A DNA stretch of 64,000 nucleotides from Rhizomys pruinosus (taxonomy: Eukaryota; Chordata; Mammalia; Rodentia; Spalacidae), in assembly GCA_009823505.1 (NCBI GenBank), contig VZQC01013712.1:3236040-3300039 (forward strand), written 5' to 3'. The translations under genes and the position numbers were made by a program. How positions within the stretch are numbered: the first letter of the stretch is position 1; each line of letters starts with the position of its first letter. Of the stretch, positions 10,930 through 22,878 are shown piece after piece. The notes beneath the pieces were generated by a model. It saw only the letters and a list, made by a program, of their open reading frames with translations, made no database searches and was not told the DNA's origin.

Positions 10930-12419
10930 CAAAATGGCCAGTCCAACTATACTCAGATGCCATCAAGAAGGATGGATTTCACTCATTTATCATGAACACT
11001 GAAATTATTTCTCATACAAAAGTCCACTTTTAATGCTTGAGCTGATCTTATGGCAGTCTCACCAATGTTGAGGCAGCATAAGCTTCAATTTTAGAAAGTA
11101 GCAGCTATATACTTGCATGAATTTAGAAAATGTTTACTTATAAACTTTGTTGATGAACCAAAGCGGGGAAGGATTAACTAATTCACTGGAGGGCAGAATA
11201 CCAATTCAAAAATATTTCAATAGACTAAAACCAACCAAAATTCAATTGCCACAAATACCAAATTTGGGGAAGCCTGACTTGATGGTGGAAGCTCATTTGC
11301 AAAGAACTTTAGCTGACTAACAATGCACTTGAGTTAATATGTGCTGGGGGCTCCAAAATGAATAATTTTAGAGTCTTGTAATATGCACTAAGCAAATAAG
11401 TTCTAGACTCATTCCTTCTGTACACTAGGCTAGTCAATCTTCCTCTAGATTACTCTTTTTTTTTTTGCTTTTTCACACATTTTAAAAGGCAGTGTCAACT
11501 TCAGATTTTCTATGTAGAAAAGCCCTAGGATACTGAGATATTCCTGATAACATGTCACAATAATGCCTATAATTTCCTTGAATATATTTAAGTAAAAGAA
11601 ACTATATGAAGAATGTTTGGTAAAATGTTATAACTATTCAATCTAAGTGATGGAGTATATCAGGGTTCGTTATTTGAAATCTATTTTTATACATTTTTGA
11701 AGATTTCCACAACTAATGCTAAAAGACAGGAGTCTCCATGCAGCAATCTCATTGGAATATGATGGCCATGGCTATGGGACTTGTCCATGAACTATAATAA
11801 GTTTTATCTAGCAAACACATAACTCTTTCTTAACATCTTTATTTATTATAATTGGCTTTATTAGGGATTAACAGGGAACTGGAGATGATTAATTCTTCCT
11901 AAATACTTCATTATTGAAAACCATATACAAATTTTTCAAAAGAGGTCTTGAGATATCAAGACCTTCTGATGTAAACTTCACCTATAATTATCCTCTTAAC
12001 AGCTTCATCAATAAAAAATAGGACAAAAATCTCCCAGAAGGAAGTTCTAACTAACACTGATCATCTACCTCATCCTACGATAAAGAGAACTAATTCCTGA
12101 GATATTTTGCTTTCCTGGTTAAACCCAGTCACCCCAAAATTCTAGTCTCCATTTTGTATCATTACCTTGAATTACCATAAGGCCTCATATATTCTCTAAT
12201 CTCACTCAATAGTTTTTCAATGGACCCCCTCATTCCTTCCTGCTGTGCTGTCTGAAACTCAAAGTTGCATAATCCATAGTTCCCCTGCATCACAGCTCAA
12301 CTGATTTTGTTGAAATTCTTCCCTTCCTTTATTGCAATTTTTTTTTTTCTGGGTATTTGAACCCTGGGACACTTTACCCCATCCCTTATATTTTGTTGAA
12401 ACTGTTAGACTTTCTTTTA
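10930..12419. other. No gene seen; AT-rich
   Basis: Mostly unique-looking. It includes a short T run at 11456-11466, expanded in copy 2 (19740-19767). A stretch near 12340-12400 weakly resembles a reversed ID/B4 SINE tail. Confidence 0.45.
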
Positions 12420-12677
12420 ATGCTTTATTGTGTTTTGTGTTATGTTGAGACATCATTTTTGCAATTCAGTTTAGGCATATTCCCTTTTCTCTCCCCTCCC
12501 CCACCCCTTCAGATCATGCATTCGCCATGACTGTCCTGGATTAACTGCTTGGGGACTTGTATACCAATGGATTGGACGCTTATTAGATCCTCCTCCCATA
12601 TCACCACCTTTTATCACCTTCCACCCAATTTCATGGACTCTATTTTACCATGTATATCGTATAAAGGCTATAGCGAT

Positions 12678-12710
<33 letters not shown>

Positions 12711-13340
12711 GCCTGTACAGTCTAATTTATGTCTCCAAATGTCTTTCAGTGTTAATCCATCCACTGGAGAGACTCATTAACTTGCCAGTATTCACATACT
12801 TGAAAGAGACTTATTCTCCTCCTCCCAGTAGCCATTGATTGCCAACAGTTCCTCAGGTTTGGTTGGTATTTTTTACCCACTTCTCCATGTCTATTCTGAG
12901 ATTTTTTTCTGGCTTGAGTTTACATGGGAGCTGTGCATGCTGCCCCTATTGCTGTGAATTCATATGAGTAACTAAGCAATTATCTGGAAAACTATGTTTT
13001 CTTTTGGTAGTCAACCACCCTTGGCTATTAAAATCTATTATCCTCCTTCTTCTACAATGATTTCTGAGCCTTCAGAGCCAAAAATTTTATATATATTCAG
13101 GTATAAGAACTATAAGAACTCTACATCCTCTTATTGTCTGCATGTTGGTGAGTTGCAGTTCTCTGTGTTGATCAACATCTACTATATAAGGAAGATTATC
13201 TGCTCAAAGTTGAAAGACATATTATTGTATGGGTATAACAACTGGCCATTAGGAATCATTTTAATGTTATATGTATATAGCAGAAAAATAGTATAAGGTG
13301 CTCCCCTATGTCCTATGATCTGTCCAGCTTTAGGTTCCTA
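12420..13340 (-). mobile_element. L1 (Lx-like) 3'UTR, 3' part of a 5'-inverted element
   Basis: Reversed L1 3' end: tttattgtgttttgtgttat, then caattcagtttaggcatatt, the reversed G-rich tract, and an older rodent L1 3'UTR, also seen reversed at 29640-30260 and forward at 33345-34020. The upstream half of the same 3'UTR lies next to it in the opposite orientation (13341-14360), the hallmark of twin priming. It includes an (AT)n array. Confidence 0.7.
12680..12709 (+). repeat. (AT)n microsatellite
   Basis: AT dinucleotide array inside the reversed L1 3'UTR; the counterpart in copy 2 is 20969-20999. Confidence 0.95.
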
Positions 13341-14360
13341 GGCCTGATATCAATCCAGAGAAGTCAGGAAAATACTAAATGGAAATGGTGGGGGGAGTCT
13401 TCCTGTGAGGGGTGGTAGAATGCAGTGATATAAAGGGGAAAAGAGTGAATAATAGACTAGTAGAAAAGGATAAATGGAGTGGGTAATGATAGAGTAGGGC
13501 AGAGAAGAGAGTATAGAGAGATAAGTAACACTAAAGGCCTTTACAAAAGGCCATATGGAAATGTATAACTATAGAAGTACAGTTTATGCCGGGCATGGTG
13601 GTGCACACCTTTAATCCCAGCACTCGGGAGGCAGAGGCAGGTGAATCTCTCTGAGTTCAAGGGAGCCTGGTCTACAAAGTGAGTTCCAAGTCAGCTGGGA
13701 CTAAAGGGAGACCCTGTATCAAAAAAAAAAAAAAAAGAAATACAGTTTATAAATTATACACATATACACTATAAAAAGAGATTAAAATGAGTTTCTTTAT
13801 AACAAGGGGACATTGTAACTGGTAGAAAATATATACTAACCAAATAAAAGCCCAGTACCAGAGATGGACTGCCTCTTTTGAATATGTTGATTAGGGATCC
13901 CCATAGACTCTTAAATAATACTCATAATTAGCTCTACACTTGGTTATCCACCAGAATGCCATGGTAAGATCCTATTGCTAGAGATACCACATAGACAAGT
14001 TGTAGAATATACACAAATAAATCAACTTAGAAATGATTTCAAAGCGTGATTTCTAGTGGCTAGCTTTCATGCATAGAAGTTGCTATGCATGCTACCTGAA
14101 CAGAAAATTAATTATCAACCTTACCCAGCTGTGAATCCTGCAAGTTACAACAGGCCTGGCAAAATATTTCCACTACTACAATAGTGGTATGAATATTGTG
14201 GAAATAACCAACTACTTTCTGATGGCATTTAAGGTCTGCTTCATAGGATGGAAGCTAGGCCCTCTTAAGTGCTTGTCATTTACTATACCACCAAATACCA
14301 CCCAGGTTCTTGTTTGGCTTCTTGTTCTGAAGGAATCGTGCTTTTTCACTGAAGTTTCAA
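13341..14360 (+). mobile_element. L1 (Lx-like), inverted 5' part, with nested B1
   Basis: Corresponds in order to 32035-32700: aagagagtatagagagataa, ataaaagcccagtacc, gtgaatcctgcaagttacaa, gaaataaccaactactttct, cttcataggatggaagctag. It is the upstream neighbour of the sequence at 12420-13340 but on the opposite strand. A B1 at 13588-13736 interrupts it. Confidence 0.65.
13588..13736 (+). mobile_element. B1 SINE
   Basis: Full-length B1 with a 16-A tail. Clear 14-bp target-site duplication: gaagtacagtttat (13574-13587) and gaaatacagtttat (13737-13750). Confidence 0.95.
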
Positions 14361-14578
14361 CTTCTGTGTAGCCTTCTCATATCCTATGTGTTTTCTTGCC
14401 ACACTCATCATATCTCTCCCTTTTCTTTGTCACCTTAAGACCATTATCCCTCTGTCTTCACACATCCTGGCCCATTTAAAGTTTAAAGCAGAATCCCAGA
14501 CAGAGGCTACAGGTGGCTGCCAGAGCTGCTGGGGTGGAAGGTATGGACCGGTGTGTTGTCCAAGAGGATCTTGGGAGC
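14361..14578. other. No named repeat seen
   Basis: Short unique-looking stretch between two L1 pieces, nearly identical in copy 2 (22660-22878). Confidence 0.45.
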
Positions 14579-15192
14579 TTAAATTCATATGGAAAAACAA
14601 AAGACCCCAAATAGCCAAAGCAACACTGAGTGAAAAGAGCAATACAGGGGGGATTTTATACCACACACCAAACTATACTACAGGGCTATAGTCATAAAAA
14701 CAGCCTGGTACTGGCACAAAAACAGACCTGTAGACCAATGGAACAAAACTGAAGATCCAAACTTGAGCACATACAATTTCAGCCACCTCATATTTGACAA
14801 GGGGGCCAAAAAGACTCAATGGAGGAAAGACAGCAACTTGAAACCAAATCATACCAAGTGCTGGAGACGTTGTGGGGAAAAGGGAACACTGATCTACTGC
14901 TGGTGGGAATGTAACTCGTGCAGCCACTATGAAAAGCAGTGTGGAGAACCCTTGGAAGACTTGGAATGAACTTGCCACCTGACCCAGCCATACCACTCCT
15001 AGGCATGTACCCTCAAGACTCATCCCACCGCAGAGATACATGCATGGCCATGTTTATTTCAGCTCTCTTCACAATAGCAAGGAGCTGGAACCAACCCAAA
15101 TGCCCCTCAACTGATGAGTGGATAGAGAAAATGTGGTACATCTACACAATGGAGTTCTATGCAGCAGTAAAGAAAGATGACATCATGAGCTT
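14579..15192 (+). mobile_element. L1 ORF2 3' part, internally deleted, cut by the N
   Basis: Starts at ttcatatggaaaaacaaaag. ORF2 thumb-region sequence runs to about 14840 and then jumps to the C-terminal block tgctggagacgttgtgggg, so several hundred bases are missing. The frame then gives ORF2 C-terminal signatures ([35 protein letters not shown]). It stops at 15192, just before the N. Copy 2 carries the same deletion and continues to the end of the element. Confidence 0.85.
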
Positions 15193-15193
15193 N
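15193..15193. other. Single N at the junction of the two 8.2 kb copies
   Basis: One ambiguous base separates the end of copy 1, inside L1 ORF2, from the start of copy 2 (tgcacagtttttctg). The expected L1 continuation, seen in copy 2 at 23555, begins tgcagg and so shares tgca with the start of copy 2. Probably a scaffold or gap-fill join. Confidence 0.95.
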
Positions 15194-16838
15194 TGCACAG
15201 TTTTTCTGTTCTCTGGTAGTACAAAACCCTTTTGTATTCTACTACCTCGGCCTGCTTTTTCCTGCCTTTGCCATATGGAAGTAATCTTTCTCTACCCTTA
15301 ATTTTCTTCTCTATATCCTCAAATATCATGTCTCATGATATAATTACTCATCCATTCAAGAAGTATCTACGGATGACCTACTATGTTTCAGATTTTGGTA
15401 ATAGGGTTAAATTATGTTTTCATTCTAAGAACTCAAAGTTCAGTGAAACAGAAATAAGTGTTTTCTGAGTGGCTGAAGGTGTGAGTAGAGAAGAAATTCA
15501 GAGATCACAGTCATGATCTCTATGAGGTGACAGATATCTAATGTGCCAAAAAATTTCCCTCACAGGTTAAAATCTGTATTTTAACAGAAACCTTTTATAG
15601 AAAAATGACTGAACTTTGCCTAAGAGGAATGATGCTGATGGCAGCAACTCAAGGTTCTACATCCAGCTGATAATTTTAATATATTATAATAGGTATTCTT
15701 TAAGAGGAATCTCAATTAACATCAGATTAGTCATTATTGCTCATTCTGACTACATAACTATATGACTCCTTAGAGATTGGTGTTTATAAAGGCAACATTT
15801 TAGGGGCTAGAAAACAGGGCCAGTGTCTAGATTCAAGGATACTTCCATGATCACTTGTTTCAGGGAAGGCATGATCCAGGGTCTATCCTGAACTCTGTAA
15901 CAAAAAGACAGACTACAATATATTAAACCAGTATACAAATTACAAGAAATTCTGGAAGAACACAAATATATTCAATTTTACTGAAATTGGAAGTTTCTTA
16001 TAGCAAATAGGGATGGAGATCCAATGTTGTGGGACCATAAACTGTTCCATAACCCAAAATTAATAGTTATAGTTTACCAAAATATATTACTAAGTACATA
16101 TACTTTCCATCTGTCCTTTCTGGATAGTTGAATAAATACTCTTAAATTTCTTGTCCTCCCCTTCTCCGTCTTCCACCCCCTGTTAGGCAATCACTCAAGA
16201 AAAAATCAACCTTAGGGCCCATCACAAACATTCCATGCGTACTTTAAAACAGCTTATTCAAATAGACAAAAAAGTATAAAAATATAAGTCTTTTCAAAAA
16301 GTTAATGATTAAACAAAGTATAGTATATCCTGTTACTCAGTTATAGTTGAATACTATACTATTCAACTGTACAAGGAACAACTTATCAATGCATGAAATT
16401 TGATAAATCTAAATTTATTTTTAAAAGGGTTAATAAAGACAAAACAAAAAATTACTACACATATATGATTCCATCTGTATGACATTCTAGGAAACATAAA
16501 ACCATATGTATAGAAAATTATCCAGTGACTATCAAACTGAGGGGTTAAAGAAAGGTTTGACTTTAATGGGACGATATAAGAGACTTTCAAGATGTGGATG
16601 GAACTTCCTTATATGGTACTAATATAGATATTAAAATAAGCATAGGACTAAAGACTACATGGTGAAAAAAATGACTACATAGTGAGTTTTACTGTATGTA
16701 AAATTTTGAACTTCAGTAAGAATATTGGGAGGAGTTTGGGTTAGAGAGTATGATAATTGAATCTTTTATTATAAATGACTCACATAATGGAGAAACAAAC
16801 TTGCTAAAATGACTTTACAATATAAGATTATGACTAAT

Positions 16839-16892
16839 GCTGGAGAGCTGCGATCAATGGTTAAGGCACCGACTGCTCTTGAGAGGACCCAT
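16839..16892 (+). mobile_element. B2 head fragment (copy 2)
   Basis: Counterpart of 8568-8622 with several single-base indels. Confidence 0.75.
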
Positions 16893-17125
16893 ATGCTGTT
16901 CTCCTTTCTCTCTGTTACAGAGTGAGTGGCCCAATCTGACCCAAAACATGGAGCTTTGGAGATCATTTGAAATAAATATGCTTGAATCTGAAACAAGGAA
17001 ACTCACGTCTAATTCTCAGAGTCTCAGCAAGGCAAACAGCATATGATAATTTATAAATATAATTATAATTAAATACACTAATGTAGAATATAACTCAAAA
17101 CTATATCTCCTGTAAAATTTAAAAG

Positions 17126-17130
<5 letters not shown>

Positions 17131-17187
<57 letters not shown>

Positions 17188-17400
17188 AAAACAAAATAAA
17201 AAAAAAAACCTCTGGAAAGACTGCAGAAAAAGAGCAGGACATGTATGGCCAGAGTGCAGGGGACTGGGGGGGTGGGGGGCCATGGAACGGGGAATGGCTT
17301 CTCATCAATGAAAAATGAAAATGACCTATGGAACAAAAGTTTCATAACAAAATAAATCAAATAAATTAAATAAATAAATAACTAAATAAATAAATAAAAT
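17131..17400 (+). mobile_element. L1 3' end (copy 2) with expanded poly-A
   Basis: Counterpart of 8922-9125. The A run, 17 bases in copy 1, is about 55 bases here, and the flanking sequence differs from copy 1 for some 70 bases before it. The G-rich tract and tail carry many indels. Confidence 0.8.
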
Positions 17401-18382
17401 TTAAAAGGGCCGGTTCCTCATATACAAGAACTTTGTGATACTGGTTTGCAGTCACGGGACTATAATACGGATTTCATGTAATTTTGATAAATTCAGAAAT
17501 AAAGTTAGATGTCTGAATGCATCTTAGTTCATATTTATATTTTGTAACTATATCTACTGAGATTAGGAAATGTTCTGAAAAATTAGTAAAGCGCATCCAA
17601 AACATGGTTTATTGTTTTTCAATATAGGTTTTTGGCAAATGAAGGACTGATCAAGTCCAGGGGTATAACAAACCAAAGTAGGTACATGATTCTAGAATAT
17701 TCTAAAGAATACTTTTGTACAAAAAAACGGGGGGGATCTTGGGAATGGTGGCATGTTGAAAGGGCATAAAGGATAGCCTAAAAGAAATTCAACTGCCTAA
17801 ATTAGAGACAAAAATCATCTCATTACTACACTAATTTCTGCAGGAAAGATCAAGTGATAGATGCTTTCATTAGTGGGCAAATTGTAATCCAAAATACAAT
17901 GTTTACAAACTAAGTATCTAGCCAAACTATTTAGTAATTACAGAGTAAAATAGATTTACCATAGAGAATCCTGACATCACATTGACCAAGTTATCAAGGT
18001 TAACATCATACAGCAGTATGATGGCTCCCTTGATAAAATATACCAAGAAGGTCAATCCTTCCAAAAAATTCTAACTTTAACCTATTCATGAAAAAACATT
18101 GGAAAATTCTCAGTGAAGAATACTGTATAGAATCTGTCCAGTACTAGAAAAAGTGTCGAGGTAACAAAATTAAACTAAACTCCATTAAGGTACATAATTT
18201 AAACTAAAAAAAGTAATACAGGGAAAAAATACTTAGAAGGCATCACACTAACTGCAAGATGATGTTCTGAACTTGATGTGGGCTAAAATATATACCTTCT
18301 ACACTTATTTAAAGCCTTTTGCTTACGAGTTAACCAAAATTACTAACCTCTCATTGAAATATTGCTTAAATGAATAGTTATT

Positions 18383-18527
18383 CCTCACAACAGCTGCATG
18401 ATGCTGTAATCACTACCTTTGTCATTAATAGATTAGAAAATTGCTCTATTAAGGTTAAACAAATAGCCTAAGTCACACAATCAATAAACATATTAGACAA
18501 GTTCTAGACCTAGATCCAATAACCACA
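18383..18527 (-). mobile_element. MIR SINE remnant (copy 2)
   Basis: Counterpart of 10111-10255, essentially identical. Confidence 0.65.
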
Positions 18528-19036
18528 ATCTAAATTTCTATACTATGATGTCTCTCCTTAAGGCTAATGTCAGATAGCTCTTGTTCAGAAATACCTAAGA
18601 ATTGGAAACTATATTGAGTATGGAGTTCTGTAATGCTGATTTTCTATTTTGAGCTCTGTATGTTGCCAAGATTATGCCTTCTGCTAAATCATATTATATA
18701 TCCAGTTTTGGAAATTTACGAAAACATCACTTGTCTAGAAGTTGACATACTCCTGGTGTGGTCCCATTTTCTAAGTACAAGCAGAGCCAGAGGTGTCCAT
18801 TTAGTCTCCTTACCACACTGCTGTACTTGGTTTTTAATTTTTCCTGTATAATTATCAGATCAATCAACTGAGAAGCCATCCAAGCAAACTCATGGGGTTC
18901 TCAGTGAGCCAACCCCCCTCTAGATTTAACTATCTGGAGCAATGTAGGTATTTCTAAGACGGGACAAAAAAATAGCAACTGCTTATATTCAAAAGTCTTT
19001 GTACAATGACTTAGAATGTCTTAAAAAACTCTGTAC

Positions 19037-19195
19037 CCCGTAGGCATGGTGGTGCACGCCTCTTTAATCTTAGCCCTGGGAAGCAGAGGCACGGTGGATC
19101 CTTTGTGAGTTCAAGGACAGGCCGGTCTACAGAGTGATTTCCAGACCGCTGGGGCTTACAGAGAGACCTCTGTCTTGACAAAGACCAAAAAAAAA
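19037..19195 (+). mobile_element. B1 SINE (copy 2)
   Basis: Counterpart of 10767-10918 but with many small indels through its length, although its outer flanks are identical to copy 1. Confidence 0.9.
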
Positions 19196-20714
19196 CATCT
19201 TTACCCCCATAAAATACACAGGCCAGTCAACTATACTCAGATGCCATCAAGAAGGATGGATTTCACTCATTTATCATGAACACTGAAATTATTTCTCATA
19301 CAAAAGTCCACTTTTAATGCTTGAGCTGATCTTATGGCAGTCTCACCAATGTTGAGGCAGCATAAGCTTCAATTTTAGAAAGTAGCAGCTATATACTTGC
19401 ATGAATTTAGAAAATGTTTACTTATAAACTTTGTTGATGAACCAAAGCGGGGAAGGATTAACTAATTCACTGGAGGGCAGAATACCAATTCAAAAATAAT
19501 TTCAATAGACTAAACCAACCAAAATTCAATTCCACAAATACCAAATTTGGGGAAGGCCTGACTTGATGTGGAAGCTCATTTGCAAAAGAACTTTAGTGAC
19601 TAACAACTGCCACTTGAGTTAATCATGTGCTGGGGCTCCAAAATGAATAATTTTAGAGTCTGTAATATGCATAAGCAAATAAGTTCTAGACTCATTCCTC
19701 TGTACACTAGGGCTAGTTCAATCTTCCTCTAGATACTCTTTTTATTTTTTTTTTTTTTTTTTTTTTTGCTTTTTCACACATTTTAAAAGGCAGTGTCAAC
19801 TTCAGATTTTCTATGTAGAAAAGCCCTAGGATACTGAGATTTCCTGATAACATGTCACAATAATGCCTATAATTTCCTTGAATATATTTACAGTAAAAGA
19901 AACTATATGAAGAATGTTTGGTAAAATGTTATAACTATTCAATCTAAGTGATGGAGTATATCAGGGTTCGTTATTTGAAATCTATTTTTATACATTTTTG
20001 AAGATTTCCACAACTAATGCTAAAAGACAGGAGTCTCCATGCAGCAATCTCATTGGAATATGATGGCCATGGCTATGGGACTTGTCCATGAACTATAATA
20101 AGTTTTATATAGCAAACACATAACTCTTTCTTACATCATTTATTTATTATAATTGGCTTTATTAGGGATTAACAGGGAAACTGGAGAGATTAATTCTTCC
20201 TAAATACTTTCATATTGAAAATCCAATACAAATTTTTCAAAAAGGTCTTGAGATATCAGACCTTCTGATGTAAACTTCACCTATAATTATCCTCTTAACA
20301 GCTTCATCAATAAAAAATGGACAAAAATCATCCCAGAAGGAAGTTCTAACTAACACTGATCATCTACCTCATCCTACGATAAAGAGAACTAATTCCTGAG
20401 ATATTTTGCTTTCCTGGTTAAACCCAGTCACCCCAAAATTCTAGTCTCCATTTTGTATCATTACCTTGAATTACCATAAGGCCTCATATATTCTCTAATC
20501 TCACTCAATAGTTTTTCAATGGACCCCCTCATTCCTTCCTGCTGTGCTGTCTGAAACTCAAAGTGCATAATCATATTCCCCTGCAACCTCAATATTTTGT
20601 TGAAATTCTTCCTTCTTTATTGCATTTTTTTTTTTTTTCTTTTCCTGGGTATTTGAACCTGGGACACTTTACCCCATCCCTTATATTTTGTTGAAACTGT
20701 TAGACTTTCTTTTA

Positions 20715-21655
20715 CTGCTTTATTGATGTTTGTTTATGTTGAGACATCATTTTGCAATTCAGTTTAGGCATATTCCCTTTTCTCTTCCCCCCACCCCCAC
20801 TCCTTCCCAGATCATGCATTCGGCCATGACTGTCCTGAAACCGTGCGCGGGGGACGGTGATACCAATGAGATTGGAGCTTGGGGATCCCCTCCCATATCA
20901 CACCTTTATACCTCCACCCAATTTCATGGTACTCTATTTTACCATGTATATCGTATAAAGGCTATAGCGATTATATTATATATATATATATATATATAAT
21001 ATCTTACTATTATATGCCTGTACGTCTACTTTATGTCTCCAATGTCTTCAGTGTTACATCCATCCACTGGAGAGACTCATTAACTTGCCAGTTATTCACC
21101 CTACCTTGAAAGAGACTATTTCTCCTCCCCGTAGCCATGATTGCCAACAGTTCCTCAGGTCTTGGTTGGTATTTTTACCACTTCTCATGTCTATTGCGAT
21201 TTTTTTGGCTTGAGTTTACATGGGAGCTGTGCATGCTGCCCCTATTGCTGTGAATTCATATGAGTAACTAAGCAATTATCTGGAAAACTATGTTTTCTTT
21301 TGGTAGTCAACCACCCTTGGCTATTAAAATCTATTATCCTCCTTCTTCTACAATGATTTCTGAGCCTTAAGAGGCAAAAACTTTTCCTATATTCAGTTAT
21401 AAGAACTATAAGAACTCTACATCCTCTTATTGTCTGCATGTTGGGAGTGCAGTCTCTCTGTGTTGCTCACACATCTACTATATAAGGCAGATTATCTGCC
21501 TCACAAGTTGAAAGAAATATTATGTATGGGGTATAACAAAACGTCCATTAGGATCATTTTCATGTTATATGTATATAGCAGAAAAATAGTATAAGGTGCT
21601 CCCCTATGTCCTATGATCTGTCCAGCTTTAGGTTCCTAGGCCTGATATCAATCCA
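20715..21655 (-). mobile_element. 5'-inverted L1, 3' part (copy 2)
   Basis: Counterpart of 12420-13340, including the (AT)n array at 20969-20999. It has many indels between 20780 and 21230. Confidence 0.65.
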
Positions 21656-22659
21656 GAGAAGTCAGGAAAATACTAAATGGAAATGGTGGGGGGAGTCTTC
21701 CTGTGAGGGGTGGTAGAATGCAGTGATATAAAGGGAAAAGAGGAATATTAGACTAGTAGCAAAAGGATTAAATGGAGTGGGGTAATGATAGGGGGAACCT
21801 AGTAGGGCAGAGAAGAGAGTATAGAGAGATAAGTAACACTAAAGGCCTTTACAAAGAGTCGTGTGGAAATGTATAACTATAGCAGTACAGTTTATGCCGG
21901 CATGGTGGTGCAACACCTTTAATCCCAGCACTCGGGAGGCAGAGGCGGTGAATCTCTCTGAGTTCAAGGGGGCCTGGTCTACAACGTGCGTTCCAAGTCA
22001 GCTGGGACCTAAAGGGAGACCCTCGTCTCAAAAAAACAAAAAAAAGGAAATACAGTTTATCAATTATAAAATATACATGAACAAAATTAAATGAGTTTCT
22101 TTATAACAAGGGGACATTGTAACTGGTAGAAAATATATACTAACCAAATAAAAGCCCAGTACCAGAGATGGACTGCCTCTTTTGAATATGGTGATTAGGG
22201 GTCCCATAGACTCTTAAATAATACTCATAATTAGCTCTACACTTGGTTATCCACCAGATTGCCATGGAAGATCCTAGGCTAGAGATACCACATAGACCAG
22301 TGTAGAATAGACACAAATAAAGCAACTTAGAAAGGATGTCAAGCGTGATTTCTAGGGGCTAGCTTTCATGCAGAGAAGTTGCTTTATGCATGCGACCTAA
22401 CGAACTTAATGATCAACCTGACCCAGCTGTGAATCCTGCAAGGTAAAATAACTGGCCTGGCAAGATAGTTCCACTGACAATACTGTGTAGTGACGTAGGG
22501 TGGAAATAACCAACTACGTTCTGATTGGATTTAAGGTATGCTTCATAGGATGGAAGCTAGGCCCTCTTAAGTGCTTGTCATTTACTATACCACCAAATAC
22601 CACCCAGGTTCTTGTTTGGCTTCTTGTTCTGAAGGAATCGTGCTTTTTCACTGAAGTTT
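21656..22659 (+). mobile_element. 5'-inverted L1, 5' part, with nested B1 (copy 2)
   Basis: Counterpart of 13341-14360, with the B1 at 21896-22046 and its target-site copy at 22047-22060. Confidence 0.6.
21896..22046 (+). mobile_element. B1 SINE (copy 2)
   Basis: Counterpart of 13588-13736 with scattered single-base indels. Confidence 0.9.
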
Positions 22660-22878
22660 CAACTTCTGTGTAGCCTTCTCATATCCTATGTGTTTTCTTG
22701 CCACACTCATCATATCTCTCCCTTTTCTTTGTCACCTTAAGACCATTATCCCTCTGTCTTCACACATCCTGGCCCATTTAAAGTTTAAAGCAGAATCCCA
22801 GACAGAGGCTACAGGTGGCTGCCAGAGCTGCTGGGGTGGAAGGTATGGACCGGTGTGTTGTCCAAGAGGATCTTGGGA

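Larger units (their letters stand above)
6950..15192 (+). repeat. 8.2 kb direct repeat, copy 1
   Basis: This 8243-bp block recurs as 15194-23554 in the same orientation. The offset grows from 8244 at the left edge to about 8302 near 14386, because copy 2 carries extra bases. Long stretches are identical, for example 6988-7224 with 15232-15468 and 10361-10579 with 18633-18851. It contains L2 and MIR remnants, a B2 head, an L1 3' end, two B1s, a 5'-inverted L1 and an internally deleted L1 ORF2. Its right end is cut inside that L1 by the N at 15193. Confidence 0.97.

Noticed and set aside
17016..17360. 114-codon reverse frame with a long Phe run
   Set aside because: Translation of the poly-A block inside an L1 3' end.
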